Shown here: piece by piece, positions 10,111-20,019 of the stretch
Numbering within the stretch: the first letter of the stretch is position 1
Layout: every line of letters begins with the position of its first letter
Assembly (NCBI GenBank): GCA_037127315.1
Contig: JBBBDQ010001918.1
Coordinates: 2,155,001-2,219,000 of the forward strand
Direction: 5' to 3'
Length of the DNA: 64,000 nucleotides
Source of the DNA: Ascarosepion bandense
Lineage: Eukaryota; Mollusca; Cephalopoda; Sepiida; Sepiidae
Notes under the pieces: generated by a model
What the model was told of the DNA's origin: nothing
What the model saw: only the letters and a program-made list of their open reading frames with translations
Database searches by the model: none
Translations under genes and position numbers: made by a program

Positions 10111-10354
10111 CAGAATATCTACTTAAATACGAGTATCTAAAAAATAATGTTCAAACAAATAAATTGAATAAATATATACCATAGCGAGTATATCTTATTT
10201 TATTAATTCCTTTTCTAGTTGTAGTAGGATTCCGTTCTAATGAAGGGTAATTGTATACCGTTGCAGGTTAACGGAATTTGGCCTTGTGGGAAAATAGCCC
10301 AGTATAATTCATAAAATGATTATAAAATCAAGAAAGACAATTTGAGTATAAAAT

Positions 10355-10413
<59 letters not shown>
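10355..10413. repeat. (TA)n microsatellite
   Basis: About 28 TA units. Confidence 0.95.
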
Positions 10414-10416
<3 letters not shown>

Positions 10417-10417
<1 letters not shown>

Positions 10418-10860
10418 CAATTAATGTGTTTACAATTAAAATAATACTTGAATATAAGTCCAACGGAGGTTAGAATGTTCATGGAAAATATAATGCTGAA
10501 AAATATAAAAGGCTTAGTAGTGTGATTAATGTTCATTTTGAAGTTGCGACTTCTAAAGTCAGTAAGTTGGTTTGTGAGGAAACATTCTTTGAAAAGGTCA
10601 CTACTGATGTCAGTAAGTACTTTTGAGACAGTGGAGAAAGAAAGAGGCAGCATAGTAGCCGCTTGACTTAGGTCAAGGGAGAAACTGATCAGCTCGTCCG
10701 TCTCCGCTGGTCTGTCTGACGATGCTTTTTTGTCTCGGCTTTTTATATCTGCCTTTTGGATCAAACAGCTTGTCTTGGAATTTCATACTTGAATTTGATT
10801 CTGGGTTTCCCATTGGCTGGTAAATAAAATTCGCGTAGGCTCGCGAAATGGAAATTTGAT
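10417..10860 (-). other. Minus-strand promoter-like sequence with 115-codon open frame
   Basis: Read on the minus strand: a CCAAT-like element (about 10810), a TATAAAAAG box (about 10740), a GACAGACCAGCGG stretch, and an open frame 10764-10417. The frame shows no recognised domain, only a hydrophobic segment near the end. The arrangement resembles the leader of a retroelement LTR or pseudo-LTR, but no partner repeat was found here. Function unknown. Confidence 0.3.
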
Positions 10861-11104
10861 ATTTAATTAGTTTTTATTTTTTAACCGGAATATCTCCGCA
10901 AATCAACCTGCGCGGAGATGATTTTTATTCATTCGCTTTCTGGTCGGCATAGAGCCAACATCGCTTTTGCTCGGTCGGTATCACCACAATACATATATGT
11001 ATATGTTTCGTTAAATATGATTGACAAGGAATATTGTGTTTTTAATTCACTTCTTGTATCCTTACAATTACTACTTTTGAAAAAGTATGTAACAAAAGTG
11101 TATA

Positions 11105-11106
11105 AA

Positions 11107-11152
<46 letters not shown>

Positions 11153-11153
11153 C
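11105..11153. repeat. (ATCT)n microsatellite
   Basis: About 12 tetranucleotide units. Confidence 0.95.
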
Positions 11154-11270
11154 GACAAAGTTGAAAAAGTTTTCATGAGACAAGTTTTATAAAAAAAAAA
11201 TTAAAATTAAATATTCCTAGCATTCTTCGTTCGCGCGCATGTGTAGTCGCACCAACATATCAAATTTAGT

Positions 11271-11300
11271 CTGATGAAGTCCTAAAGGACGAAACGCGTT
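11271..11300 (+). ncRNA. Hammerhead-like motif with palindromic minimal stem III
   Basis: CUGAUGA, one extra A, stem II GUCC-UAAA-GGAC, GAAA, then the self-complementary ACGCGU in place of stem III, followed by U. Core boxes are exact. Minimal palindromic stem III is known from Penelope-associated hammerheads that act as dimers. Stem I pairing is weak (UAGU/AUUC region), so activity is doubtful. Confidence 0.45.
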
Positions 11301-11396
11301 ATTCGAAAAGTTATTGCACATAAATTTTCCGTTATTGTGTTCTTGATACATAAAATATATATATCGTTATCTCTCTTTCTCTTACACACACATACA

Positions 11397-11399
<3 letters not shown>

Positions 11400-11432
<33 letters not shown>
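11400..11432. repeat. (TA)n microsatellite
   Basis: TA array between hammerhead-like motif and RTE relic. Confidence 0.9.
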
Positions 11433-11436
<4 letters not shown>

Positions 11437-11524
11437 TTAATTAGAGTTGTAATACCAATAACAACAGAACTAATTCTGTCAAGATTATCAATAATTAAAC
11501 TACAACTGAGATCGTCTTAAAACC

Positions 11525-12335
11525 CACCTTCACGTGCCGTGTCCCTTCAGGACGTAGGTGGTCATGGGCTTCCACTTGGCTCTGTCTCTTTTTGCAATCA
11601 AAATTCTTCCTTTTGGTATCACTCCCAAACCTCGCTTTGCTATCCATTTGCTCAGGCCTGTCAAGTAGGTTTCGCTAAATGTCTCTCTTTTCTTCAATCC
11701 ATCCTGTGAGTATGAAATTCTCTAAGCCCTTCTTCCTCATTTCATGTCACCGAAAACACATCTGTCTCTTCATTATATTAAGTATGAGTTTTCTCCTCGT
11801 TTAAATTCTTTCCTACATCTTGTCGTTAGTTATGTGCTCAGTCCGTGGTATCCTCAGCATCCTTCTACCTCAAGCCTCCCCTTCATCCTTAAGGAGATCG
11901 TCCAACATTCACTGCTATACAGAAGGACAGATATCCCATAGCATTCCAGCACTATTTTCTTTGTTTCCAATGAGAGTTTCCTGTCTCTCAGTACTCTGGT
12001 TAGTTTTTGAAATGCATCCTTGGCCATGCCAATGCGTCTTTGGATCTCGGTGTCGCACTTTCCATCCTCTGTCAGAATGCTTCCCAGGTATTTAAATTTC
12101 TTTGCTTGTTTTATTTTAGTTTCTCCGACCTGTAGTTGGCATTATGGGGTTTTCTATTTGTTGAAAACCATATGTTCAGTTTTCTTGAAGTTTATGCTTA
12201 GTCTTTTCTTCTCGCTTTCTCTTGCTAACTTCTGTAGCTGGTACTGTATTCTCCTTTCCGATCAGCGCTCTCTTCTTTGTTTCCAATAAGATTTTCCTGT
12301 CTTTCAGTACTCTGGTTAGCTTTTGAAACCTAAGA
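11525..12335 (-). pseudogene. RTE-like LINE, RT C-terminus and 3' UTR
   Basis: Minus strand, starting near 12300, carries degraded versions of the KLQELA..S, the KYLGS (12080-12100), RIGMAKDAFQKL (12000-12050) and WTEHVTNDKT-like blocks seen better at 14640-15840. The segment ends at the family's 3' UTR sequence (TCCTGAAGGGACACG on the minus strand, about 11535-11555). Many stops. Confidence 0.7.
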
Positions 12336-12439
12336 TGTTTAAATTTATATGCACGAAGGTTGGTTCACTGAGCCGTGCCAGATAATTTTTCTTGTAATCA
12401 ATCGTGCACCTTTATAAATCTGTCTTTCGTTCTTAAAAT

Positions 12440-12850
12440 ATTGCTGGCATATCTGATCTGGTGCTATGATTATATAACTCTAAATTCTCGAGAAAATCCA
12501 AAGAGGAGTCTATAATGATATTGGTCCTGACCCGGATTCTCGACTTCAGTAACTTTCCTATCGTCTTTTCTATAAATATTTTTATCGCAATTATTCTGAT
12601 GAGTTCTCCTCCTTGGTAACAAGGCCCCAAGAATTTAAACGTATTACTGGACTGGCAACTCGGTCTCATCGTTTTACTGCTGAATTAGATAGACGCAACC
12701 GCATGTTACATTCTGCTGTTTTATTTTCTTACACTTCACTCTAGAACTCTCTTCCTGTTTCTTGATTCGTTGTTACTAACAGTTTTCGAAAATTTAAATG
12801 CAATCACCAGCTTCTGTCTTCCTAAACAGTTTTCTTTTCTTAGTTTTTTA
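12440..12850 (+). pseudogene. CR1-like LINE 3' end, plus strand
   Basis: Plus strand reads FYKYFYRNYSDEFSSLVT, then TGLATRSHRFTAELDRRNRM, a broken SYTSL-stop-NSLPVS and FRKFKCNHQLLSS. These are the same terminal blocks as the LINEs at 3.6-5.2 kb. A further short copy of the same region follows at about 13085-13250. Confidence 0.75.
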
Positions 12851-13084
12851 TCTCCTATAATGCTTTTTCATTTTCTTTCGTTCTCATCAATCCCTTGCTT
12901 CTGAGAGGTCTTATAATCTTGCCTGCGATTAAATTATTTTTTTTTTTTTTTGACATGGAGTAGTCAAATTAACAATCCCCGGGACGGGGTTTTATTATTA
13001 ATATTGAGTTCATATGCAAAGTGTAGGATTGTGTTGTTTTCAAACGTAACACAATACTAATTTTAATATTAACAACACCATTAC

Positions 13085-13250
13085 TTCCTTTAAAGTGACT
13101 ACTAGACTGGCAATTAAGTCTCGTTGCTTTACTGTTGGAATAGCTAAATATGACCGTAAGTCCTATTTTAATTTATTTTCTTGAACTTATTGCCTTTAGA
13201 ATTCTCTTTCAAAGACAGGAGATGTTAAAATGAATGGAATTCGACCGTTT
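13085..13250 (+). pseudogene. CR1-like LINE fragment
   Basis: CTGGCAATTAAGTCTCGTTG and GGAATAGCTAAATATGACCG parallel the TGLATRSHRF..ELDRRNR block of the preceding LINE. Short and broken. Confidence 0.5.
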
Positions 13251-13405
13251 TCTTTGAAACTTTTTATTTTGTGTGTTAGTCTGTTTTAGAATTCCTTCAT
13301 TTGTAGTGCAGAGTCACGAGATGTTAAAATGAAGGGAATTCAACCGTTTTCTTTAAAAATTTAAAGTGACTTTGCACTACACATGAAGAAATTCTAAAAT
13401 CTAAA
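13200..13405. repeat. Inverted repeat plus short direct duplication
   Basis: TAGAATTCCTTCATTTGTAG, continuing through TGCAGAGTCAC at 13286-13315, is inverted at 13372-13400 (GTGACTTTGCACTACACATG). GAGATGTTAAAATGAA and CCGTTTTCTTT occur twice (about 13219 and 13318). Confidence 0.7.
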
Positions 13406-13505
13406 ATATTCCGTTAATCTTTGGAAATGATTTGTGAGCGTTTTTGTGGTTGCCAACACTGTTTGTTTATAGATACGTAATTTAGAATAAAGCTCATTTC
13501 GTCTT

Positions 13506-13549
13506 TTTGCCTTGATAAAGTCCATCACAGGACGAAACCCGTAGGCGAT
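13506..13549 (+). ncRNA. Hammerhead-like motif with U3-A8 swap
   Basis: Stem I UUGCC/GGCGA brackets UUGAUAA, one extra A, stem II GUCC/GGAC, GAAA, stem III ACC-CGU. Compared with the consensus CUGAUGA, positions 3 and 8 are U and A. C3 and G8 pair in the known structure, so the pair could be kept. A related motif is at 45170-45215 minus. Confidence 0.4.
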
Positions 13550-13624
13550 TTAAAATACAGTTTTCCTCTTGTCTTTATTTTAATTAACCATCCTGTCCTT
13601 AATCTCAGATCATAACTGAGCATA

Positions 13625-13629
<5 letters not shown>

Positions 13630-13685
<56 letters not shown>
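13630..13685. repeat. (TA)n microsatellite
   Basis: About 28 units, directly left of a long palindrome. Confidence 0.95.
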
Positions 13686-13686
<1 letters not shown>

Positions 13687-13688
<2 letters not shown>

Positions 13689-13876
13689 GAAAGCTGAGTA
13701 CATCATCAAAAAAGGTTATAAATTAAAATTTATTTAGATGGGTGTCTAAACCCATCTCTTCAGATCAGGATTTTCTTTGAACCAAGTGAAATCCTGGTCT
13801 AAGGAGATGGGTTTATACGTCCGCCGAAATAAATTTTAATTTATAATCTCTTTCGATGATGTGTTGAGTTTTTCTT
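13687..13876. repeat. 190-bp imperfect palindrome with hammerhead-like arms
   Basis: The two arms (13687-13780 and 13785-13876) are reverse complements with about 15% mismatches. Each arm, read outward from the centre, contains a hammerhead-like order. Right arm: CUAAGGA, stem II GAUGGGU.., GAAA, stem III AUAAAUU-UU-AAUUUAU. Left arm: CUGAAGA, perfect stem II GAUGGGU/ACCCAUC, UAAA, same stem III. A consensus of both would be CUGAAGA plus GAAA. Confidence 0.65.
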
Positions 13877-13997
13877 TATGTATATCATATTGCTCTGGAT
13901 AATATCCATTGAACTCTCTATACATATCTATCGTTTAATTTTGATATTAAATGGATCTTTTGAGGTTATTTTCTCCGTTTACGGACTTGACATCATT

Positions 13998-13998
13998 A

Positions 13999-14062
<64 letters not shown>
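13998..14062. repeat. (TC)n then (TA)n microsatellite
   Basis: Compound dinucleotide array that runs directly into the 5' end of the hammerhead element. Confidence 0.95.
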
Positions 14063-14066
<4 letters not shown>

Positions 14067-14367
14067 CGCTCTCACACCCTGATTGAGCACTCTAGAAGAA
14101 AAGTAAACTTTGAAAAACAGTAGCCACTCTAGCGTGTACGCATCGCTCATTCAGTAAAAATGAATTTGATCACTCTAGCTATTGGGCACGTAATATGATA
14201 TGTGTTAAAAAGACAGCCTTCTTCCACCGAACGCCCCGTGGCCCAGGGGTAGAGTCGTCGACTGACGCCAAATCGGTCGAGTTTCGAGCCTGGGTTATGT
14301 AGCAATTGGAGTCTAACCGTAGTGATGAGCTGTGATACAGCGAAACAGATCTGTCTGCGGATGACAA
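14063..14367 (+). mobile_element. Hammerhead SINE-like element, full length (copy 1)
   Basis: About 300 bp: 5' unique part (TTACGCTCTCACACCCTGAT, GAGCACTCTAGAAG), then a tRNA-like promoter with A-box region GTGGCCCAGGGGTAGAG (about 14238-14255) and B-box region GTCGAGTTTCGAGCC, then a hammerhead ribozyme at the 3' end, then (TA)n. Both flanks are TA arrays. Non-coding; likely pol III transcribed. Architecture parallels schistosome Sm-alpha repeats, which also join a pol III promoter to a hammerhead. Confidence 0.85.
14311..14365 (+). ncRNA. Hammerhead ribozyme type I, C3 mutated
   Basis: Stem I outer GUC/GAC, internal loop, inner CCGUA/UGCGG; core reads GUGAUGA with G instead of C at 14322; stem II GCUG-UGAUA-CAGC; GAAA; stem III ACAG-AU-CUGU; C17 at 14355. 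C3 pairs with G8, so the C3-to-G change should inactivate it. Confidence 0.85.
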
Positions 14368-14639
14368 TATATATATATATATTATGTGGAGAAGCTTCTC
14401 ACTTAGCTGAGCAGTATTATTTCAGTATGGTCTCAGCAGAAAAACCAAATGACAGTGAAGAGTGAAGGCTTTACAATAATGTCCTCATGAAACTTCGAAG
14501 TTGGCATTACAGAAATAACACCACTTAACGAAGTGACAAGTTTCTTCACAATAATTCTATTAACGCACTCTCCTTATCTTCATATCGCGCACCTTATGAC
14601 AAAAAATTGCTTTCTTAAACTACCCTTCCAATAGTTTTT

Positions 14640-15845
14640 CTTCTTCTATCTGCTTTGTTCTTTCAGGACGTAGGCGATCATGGCTTTCCAAGTCACCCTA
14701 TCCCTGGTGGTTCTTAGCACGCTTTCTCCTGTTACCCAACGCAACCCCCGTTCCGTCACCCACTTGCTCAGGCCCTTCAAATATGTATTATCTGCTACTT
14801 TCTCCTGTCTCTTTTTCCATCTATCTGGCCTGTTAGTATCATGTTTTCCAAGTCTTCCTTTCACATTGGAATTTTAGCTGCCTTTTCTTGATGCTCATTA
14901 TTAATTTCCTTTTCGTTTCCATTCTTTCCAACACCTCATCATTGCTCACATGCTCGATCCATGGTATCAGCAGCATCCTTTTGTAGAACCATATTTCAAT
15001 TGCTTCAAGTTTTTCTTCATCTTTGATGATTATGTCCAGCATTCACTGCCATATTGAAGAACTGATATCACATATCAATCCAGTACTCTTTTCTTTGTTT
15101 CTAGCGAACATTTCCTGTGTCTTAATACTCTACTCAGCTTCTGGAACGCTTTCTTTGCCATGCCAATTCGCTTTCGGATCTCTGTATCGCACTTTCTGTC
15201 TTCTGTTATAACACTTCCCAGGTATTTAAATTTTTGTATCTGCTTGATTTTAGTATCTCCCACATGTATTTGTCATTTTGGGCTGCCCTTTTAGCTAATG
15301 ACCATGCATTCGGTTTTCTTGCAATGTATTTGTAGTCCTTTCTTGTCACTCTCTTCAGCTACCTTCTGTAGGAGATCTTGTAGCTTCCTTTCCGTGTCTG
15401 CTATCAGCACTGTATCATCTACATACATTCTGTTGTTCAAATTGTGGCCTCCGACGACGAATCTTGGCATAACATCTCGGGTCCTCAAAATAGTCTCGCT
15501 ATACAAGTTGAATACATCCGGTGAAAAGACACCTTCTTGTCTTTCGTCCCTTTTTACCTTTGTATATTTGCTGAATTCGTTACCTGTCCGTATGCAGGCA
15601 TTTTGCTGCCAGTAGAGATTCTTGATTACTTTTACGTTTTTCCCAAATATGTCGAGGCTGCTGAGCATCTCCACCAATTCTTTGTGGCGTATTTTGTCGA
15701 TCGCCTTTGCATAATCGATAAAACATAGGTACAAGTCGTCCTTCGTTTGTATTGCCCTTTCGGAGTGCATCCTAATCATAAATATGGCGTTCCTTGTTCC
15801 ATTGTCTTTGACGAACCCGCACTGTTCTTGTTCCAAAAGTAAACT
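14640..15845 (-). pseudogene. RTE-like LINE reverse transcriptase, truncated
   Basis: Minus-strand frame 15845-15291 carries RT palm motifs: QCGFVKDNGTRNAIF (motif 2-like), LCFIDYAKAIDKIRHKEL (catalytic-Asp motif A region, FIDYxKAFD), GVFSPDVFNLYSE (RQGCxLSPxLFN-like) and MYVDDTVLIAD, whose YVDD is the catalytic motif. A frame change leads to 15263-15075 (KFKYLGSVITEDRKCDTEIR) and 15042-14839 (WFYKRMLLIPWIEHVSNDEV). The 3' UTR ends at about 14645 near a CTGAAAGAAC. The 5' end stops at an A-rich run (15855-15900), so the endonuclease and RT N-terminus are missing. Frameshifts make it inactive. Confidence 0.85.
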
Positions 15846-16751
15846 ACTAAAAAGAAAAAACAACAACAAAAAAAAAAACAAAACAAAACAAAAAAAACCC
15901 TAGCAGTTTTGACATTAAACATCATTACAATTCAACACTATATATATTGCTTTAAACACACGAGAAAGAGTACTAACAACTCCGTCCACTACATACTCGT
16001 AGAAAATATCACTATAATAGCCTCATCCGCATCTGCATGTACAAAAATGCCAAAAAATAATGGAAGTAATAATGATAAAAAAGAAAAACTCAACAGACAA
16101 TAATATTAACTCTGAACACGGCCACAACGTACTTACCGTGTTTGGAAAATAAAAGAAAATAAACATTTCCATTATCATAGAATCATATATATAAAATCTA
16201 CCTATTGAGTTTAAAAATTTCCCTGATAATACCTAATAGAATAATACCCCCCCCCCCCAAAAAAAAAACAAAAAACAAACTAAAAAAAAAAACAAAAACA
16301 AAAAAAAAAACGCTCAGACATACAAGGAATTTGAATTTACACACTTTAAGTTCAGAAAACTAAAAACTTATACGAACCCAAGAAAATTTGTATAGAGGCT
16401 TAACCGCAAGACATTGTCAGTTACTTTTAATGAAACTTGTATAAAATAGGGATTGCTGCCCAAATACACAATCTATATATATTTATGTGTGTGTGTGTGT
16501 TATGTATAACTTCATTGCAATGAAACCGTATATATTCCCATAGAATATATGTATGTGTATTGCGTGTGGGTTTACGTGGGTGTCGATAGATCCGTTCGAT
16601 TAAATAAAAAAGAGGATAAATTAAAGAAAGAATTAAAGAGAAGGGTCCCAATCGCTATTTCAAAGAAAGAAACCTCTGAAATGCTGATAACACCTTTAAA
16701 AGCATGTCGATTTTACGCGCTGTTAAACATGTAACAACTGAATACATTCAT

Positions 16752-16787
<36 letters not shown>

Positions 16788-16807
16788 TTAAATAAAATAA
16801 AGAAAAA

Positions 16808-16848
<41 letters not shown>

Positions 16849-16880
16849 CACGTAGGAAAGATAACGCTTCACTGTCTATC
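15846..16880. other. Unassigned AT-rich interval with microsatellites
   Basis: Holds A-rich runs (15855-15900, 16257-16310), a C10 run (16247-16258), (GT)n at 16486-16501 and two (TA)n arrays at 16759-16785 and 16810-16844. No gene recognised. Confidence 0.4.
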
Positions 16881-16884
16881 TGTT

Positions 16885-17165
16885 GTTAGACGCTTACGTA
16901 AAGCCGTTCACGTTGTACCTCACCCCCCATCCGATGAGTACACTCCTTTGACGACACCGCTCCCTTACGTTTCAGCGCCAGTCGTTCGTTAAAAAATACA
17001 GTAACCTCTTGTTCGCGTTCACTCCAGCGTGTTCCAGCAACCCCGCGTTACGTACACAAACGCAGTAGAACAATTTCTAAGCATCGTGGAACAGCCTCGA
17101 TAAACAATTTCCCGCCTCTTGGAGAATTGGCGCGAAAGAAACTCTGAAGCGTCAGAGAAACAGAA
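16885..17165. promoter_or_regulatory. CpG-rich islet, candidate regulatory sequence
   Basis: By eye about 25 CpG in 280 bp (GGCGCGAAA, GTTCGCG, CCCGCG, CAGCGCCAG), whereas the flanks hold almost none. TTGGCGCGAAA looks like an E2F-type site. No repeat family in the window matches this stretch. It could be a promoter or first exon of a host gene lying outside recognised features, but I find no ORF to support that. Confidence 0.3.
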
Positions 17166-17780
17166 AAAGAGCGGTATTTTTTTTAAAACTTAAAACAAAA
17201 ACAAAAAAGAAACAAACAAAAAAAACGCCAGTAGACAATTAAGAATTAAAAGATAAAGTTAAAACTCTCTCTCTTTCTCTCTCACACACAGACACACAAA
17301 TGTTTTTGATTAAAATTAAGTATATAATTAAAAAAGGCAATACCCGAGTATTGATAGCGTATAATACAGAAACCAACGTGTTTCTTTGTTATTAGCATAC
17401 TTAATAGACTTTTGAGATAAAGCTAGTCAGTGCCAACGATGGCGAAGATGAAGAGGCTGATCGCGAAGATGAAGAAGCTGATGCCGAAGGTGGAGGGATA
17501 TTTATTTAGTGCTAATAATTAGATTTTCCAATTGAACATGCTTTTTGCAGCCATGTTGTCCCGTGGAAAAAAAGAAACACAAAGTATTTAAGAAAGAAAA
17601 AATGAAACAAAAGGAAAGAAATTAAAGGAAACACTGGATAGAAAATTAGACCCTTCTGTTCCTGACCAAACTTGCATACAGATCTGTCACATTGCGTCAC
17701 ATCAGTCGGGCAAAATTAGATACAAAATTAAGTTAATTCCCAGAAATAAACAAAAGAAGCCAAGAGACGTGCGTCTTCTG
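17166..17780. other. Unassigned sequence
   Basis: Contains a short imperfect repeat GCGAAGATGAAGAGGCTGAT / GCGAAGATGAAGAAGCTGAT at 17440-17485. No gene recognised. Confidence 0.35.
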
Positions 17781-17784
17781 TTGG

Positions 17785-18075
17785 ATGTGTATACGCCGAA
17801 TATAACGGTTATCGGCGCGGAAAACAGAATCGGGGAGCCGAGTTCAAATTCTGGGCTAGCCTGTTGCGTTCACTTTCCTATGAATTTCCTTAAGGAAAGG
17901 CATGAAGCTATTTTTTTTGTCACCATCACAGCAAAAAATAAATAGGGGTTTTCCTGGCTAGCCTGTTACGTTCACTTTCCTACGAATTCTCTTGAGAAAA
18001 GGCATGAAACCAACTCTTTTCTCCCTTACACAGCTATGAATAAAATAGCGTAGTAGACTGGGAGTTGCATCTTTG
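17785..18075 (+). repeat. Diverged family A tRNA-derived SINE, head and partial second head
   Basis: TATCGGCGCGGAAAACAGAA and GGGGAGCCGAGTTCAAATTC match the family A head and B box. The following CCTGTTGCGTTCACTTTCC block is repeated at about 17960-17985, so two partial copies are joined. Confidence 0.65.
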
Positions 18076-18139
18076 CGTGACAGTCAGTCTATGAATAGGA
18101 CTACAACCAGGGAAATATTTACTTTGTTCGGACTGTTTT

Positions 18140-18255
18140 CCTCATATTTGTTGCCATATTCATGACGTGGCTGTCGTTCTACGGTTCGACCTTCTTCAGA
18201 TGATTGGAATTTTGAACTTAATTATTTATTTCGACCACTGCGGTAAATTGTTTTC
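18140..18255 (-). repeat. Hammerhead-like repeat unit, minus strand
   Basis: Minus strand reads CATCTGAAGAAGGTCGAACC, then ..ACAGCCACGTCATGAATATGG. It is the inverted counterpart of the units that follow on the plus strand from 18296. The GAAA box is replaced by GCCA. Confidence 0.55.
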
Positions 18256-18295
18256 GTTCCATGAGTCATGCCACTTCCAAATAGAATCAGAATAA

Positions 18296-18810
18296 AGGGT
18301 TCAGTTCAACATTCCAGTCGCCTGAAGAAGGTCGGAGCGTACAACAGCAGAAATGTCGTGAATATGGCAACATCGATGAGGATAACAGTCAGAACAATGT
18401 AAATAATTACAAGAGCTCAACTCTGAAGTATAGATAGATCTTAAAAACGACTGAAGAATACAACAGCCCAAATGTCCTGAATATGGCAACAAAGTTGAGG
18501 ACAACATTCCGAACAAATTAAATAGTGTAAATAATTAAAACACCTCAACTCAGAAATATAAAAAAGACTCTGAAGAAGGCTAGAGCTTACAACGGCCGAA
18601 ACGTGGTAAATATGGCAACAAAGATGAGTCAACAAACATCTCGAAAATGTAAATAATGTAAATAATTATAATACCTCAATTCAGAAATATAAACAAATCC
18701 TGAAGAATGCCGGAGCTTAAAACAGCAGAAACGTCGTGAATATGGCAATAAAGATAAGGTAATCAACAGTCCAGACAATGTAAACAATGACAAGAATATT
18801 AACAAACCAA
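18296..18810 (+). repeat. Tandem array of four hammerhead-like units, period 119-130 bp
   Basis: CTGAAGA starts at 18322, 18451, 18570 and 18700. Each unit then shows a variable stem II region, GAAA or a variant, a short hairpin (for example CGUGGUAAAUAUGGC), CAACAAAGATGAGG-like sequence and ATGTAAATAATTA..CCTCAA..CAGAAATATA. Unit 3 has the best motif (CUGAAGA, AGGCU..GGCC, GAAA). None has a clear U16.1-H17 cleavage step, so I call it hammerhead-like only. Confidence 0.6.
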
Positions 18811-19145
18811 TGAAATAACAAATTATTTTACTAGACAAATATTTTCTAATTTTTTTTACGATGAAATATTGAAAATCAGGTAGGACGACAGTGTTATTTG
18901 TCAGAGATATTTTAAACGTTGGTGACAGAATAGTGTTCTTATAAATATATCTGTAATTTAAAATAAGGGTTGATAAGCTGAAGTTGGCAGCTTGGCTCAA
19001 TTTTTGAACTATCAGCCATAAGAACACGAGTTCTGCTCTTAAATAGCCTTCATCTGATTTAGACTTTCATGCGGATGTCATTAATGACATCCAATCCGTC
19101 CACAAATGATTAAACTATCGGACAAAAACTGTTATAAAATAGCCT
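18811..19145. other. Unassigned AT-rich sequence
   Basis: A minus-strand open frame of 132 codons (19027-18629) overlaps this and the repeat array. It has no recognised domain and is not supported as a gene. Confidence 0.35.
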
Positions 19146-19372
19146 CGGACCACTCCTTCTATAACCCGATTTTTTCGATTATCGCTTTTCGATATTTATC
19201 GGGGGTACCTCGACACAAAACCTAGCTAAGAATACTCGCAGATGCTTATAGTACAACTGTGTAAATTTTCAAGAAAATCGGTTTAGCCGTTTCGGAGTCT
19301 ATAAGTAACGGACACACACACATATACACACACATAATGTTCCATTTATAAATAAGTTTAGATTTAGATTAG
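19146..19372 (+). repeat. Family F repeat, 3' half
   Basis: Begins GACCACTCCTTCTATAACCC, contains TATCGGGGGTACCTCGACAC, AATCGGTTTAGCCGTTTCGG and ends in (CA)-rich sequence and AAATAAGTTTAGATTTAGAT. Same as the 3' half of 26558-27330. Confidence 0.85.
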
Positions 19373-19374
19373 AT

Positions 19375-19995
19375 AAAACATGAGCAATGAAATTCACTCA
19401 TTTGGACAACAAAATAAAATTAAAAAAAATAATGATATCTATCATATCTTAATTTTCATAAGATAGCATTCATATAAAATATTTATTGCACCCTAATTGT
19501 TTACAATAATGGATCATATACAATATAGGTAAACAATTTAACTAGAAAATTTGAAAATAAATACAGTGTATCTTCATTCAAATTAGTGATATGTCATAAG
19601 AGATCATTCAATCTTAAAATAATCAACAATGTTTTGCGATGACTTTAACATCAACTTAAGATTTTACTTGCTTGAAGGTTGAATGATTATAACATGTTCA
19701 ACATTATAGATAAAACAGTGAATTTTATTGATATTTTGGGACTTAATATGAGCAGAATAGATTCACAAATTGGGAAAACAAAATAAGAAAAAGATACCAT
19801 AATGATGTCAAAATCTGCGAACACTTTTCATAATCATTTATGGTTAGATTAATTTATAATGTATGTAAATGTAGGTAGAAAAAAAGCTAAGGTTGATAAG
19901 GGAGCAAGGGTTAAAAATGGCCGCCCGAGGTCTCCAGTATCGCTGCTCCTAGATATCCTTAAACATGGCCAGTGGAACGTGAACAATGCAGTCTG
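19375..19995. other. Unassigned AT-rich sequence
   Basis: Nothing recognised. Confidence 0.35.
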
Positions 19996-20019
19996 TGAGA
20001 TTTCTTGTAGATTACCCAA

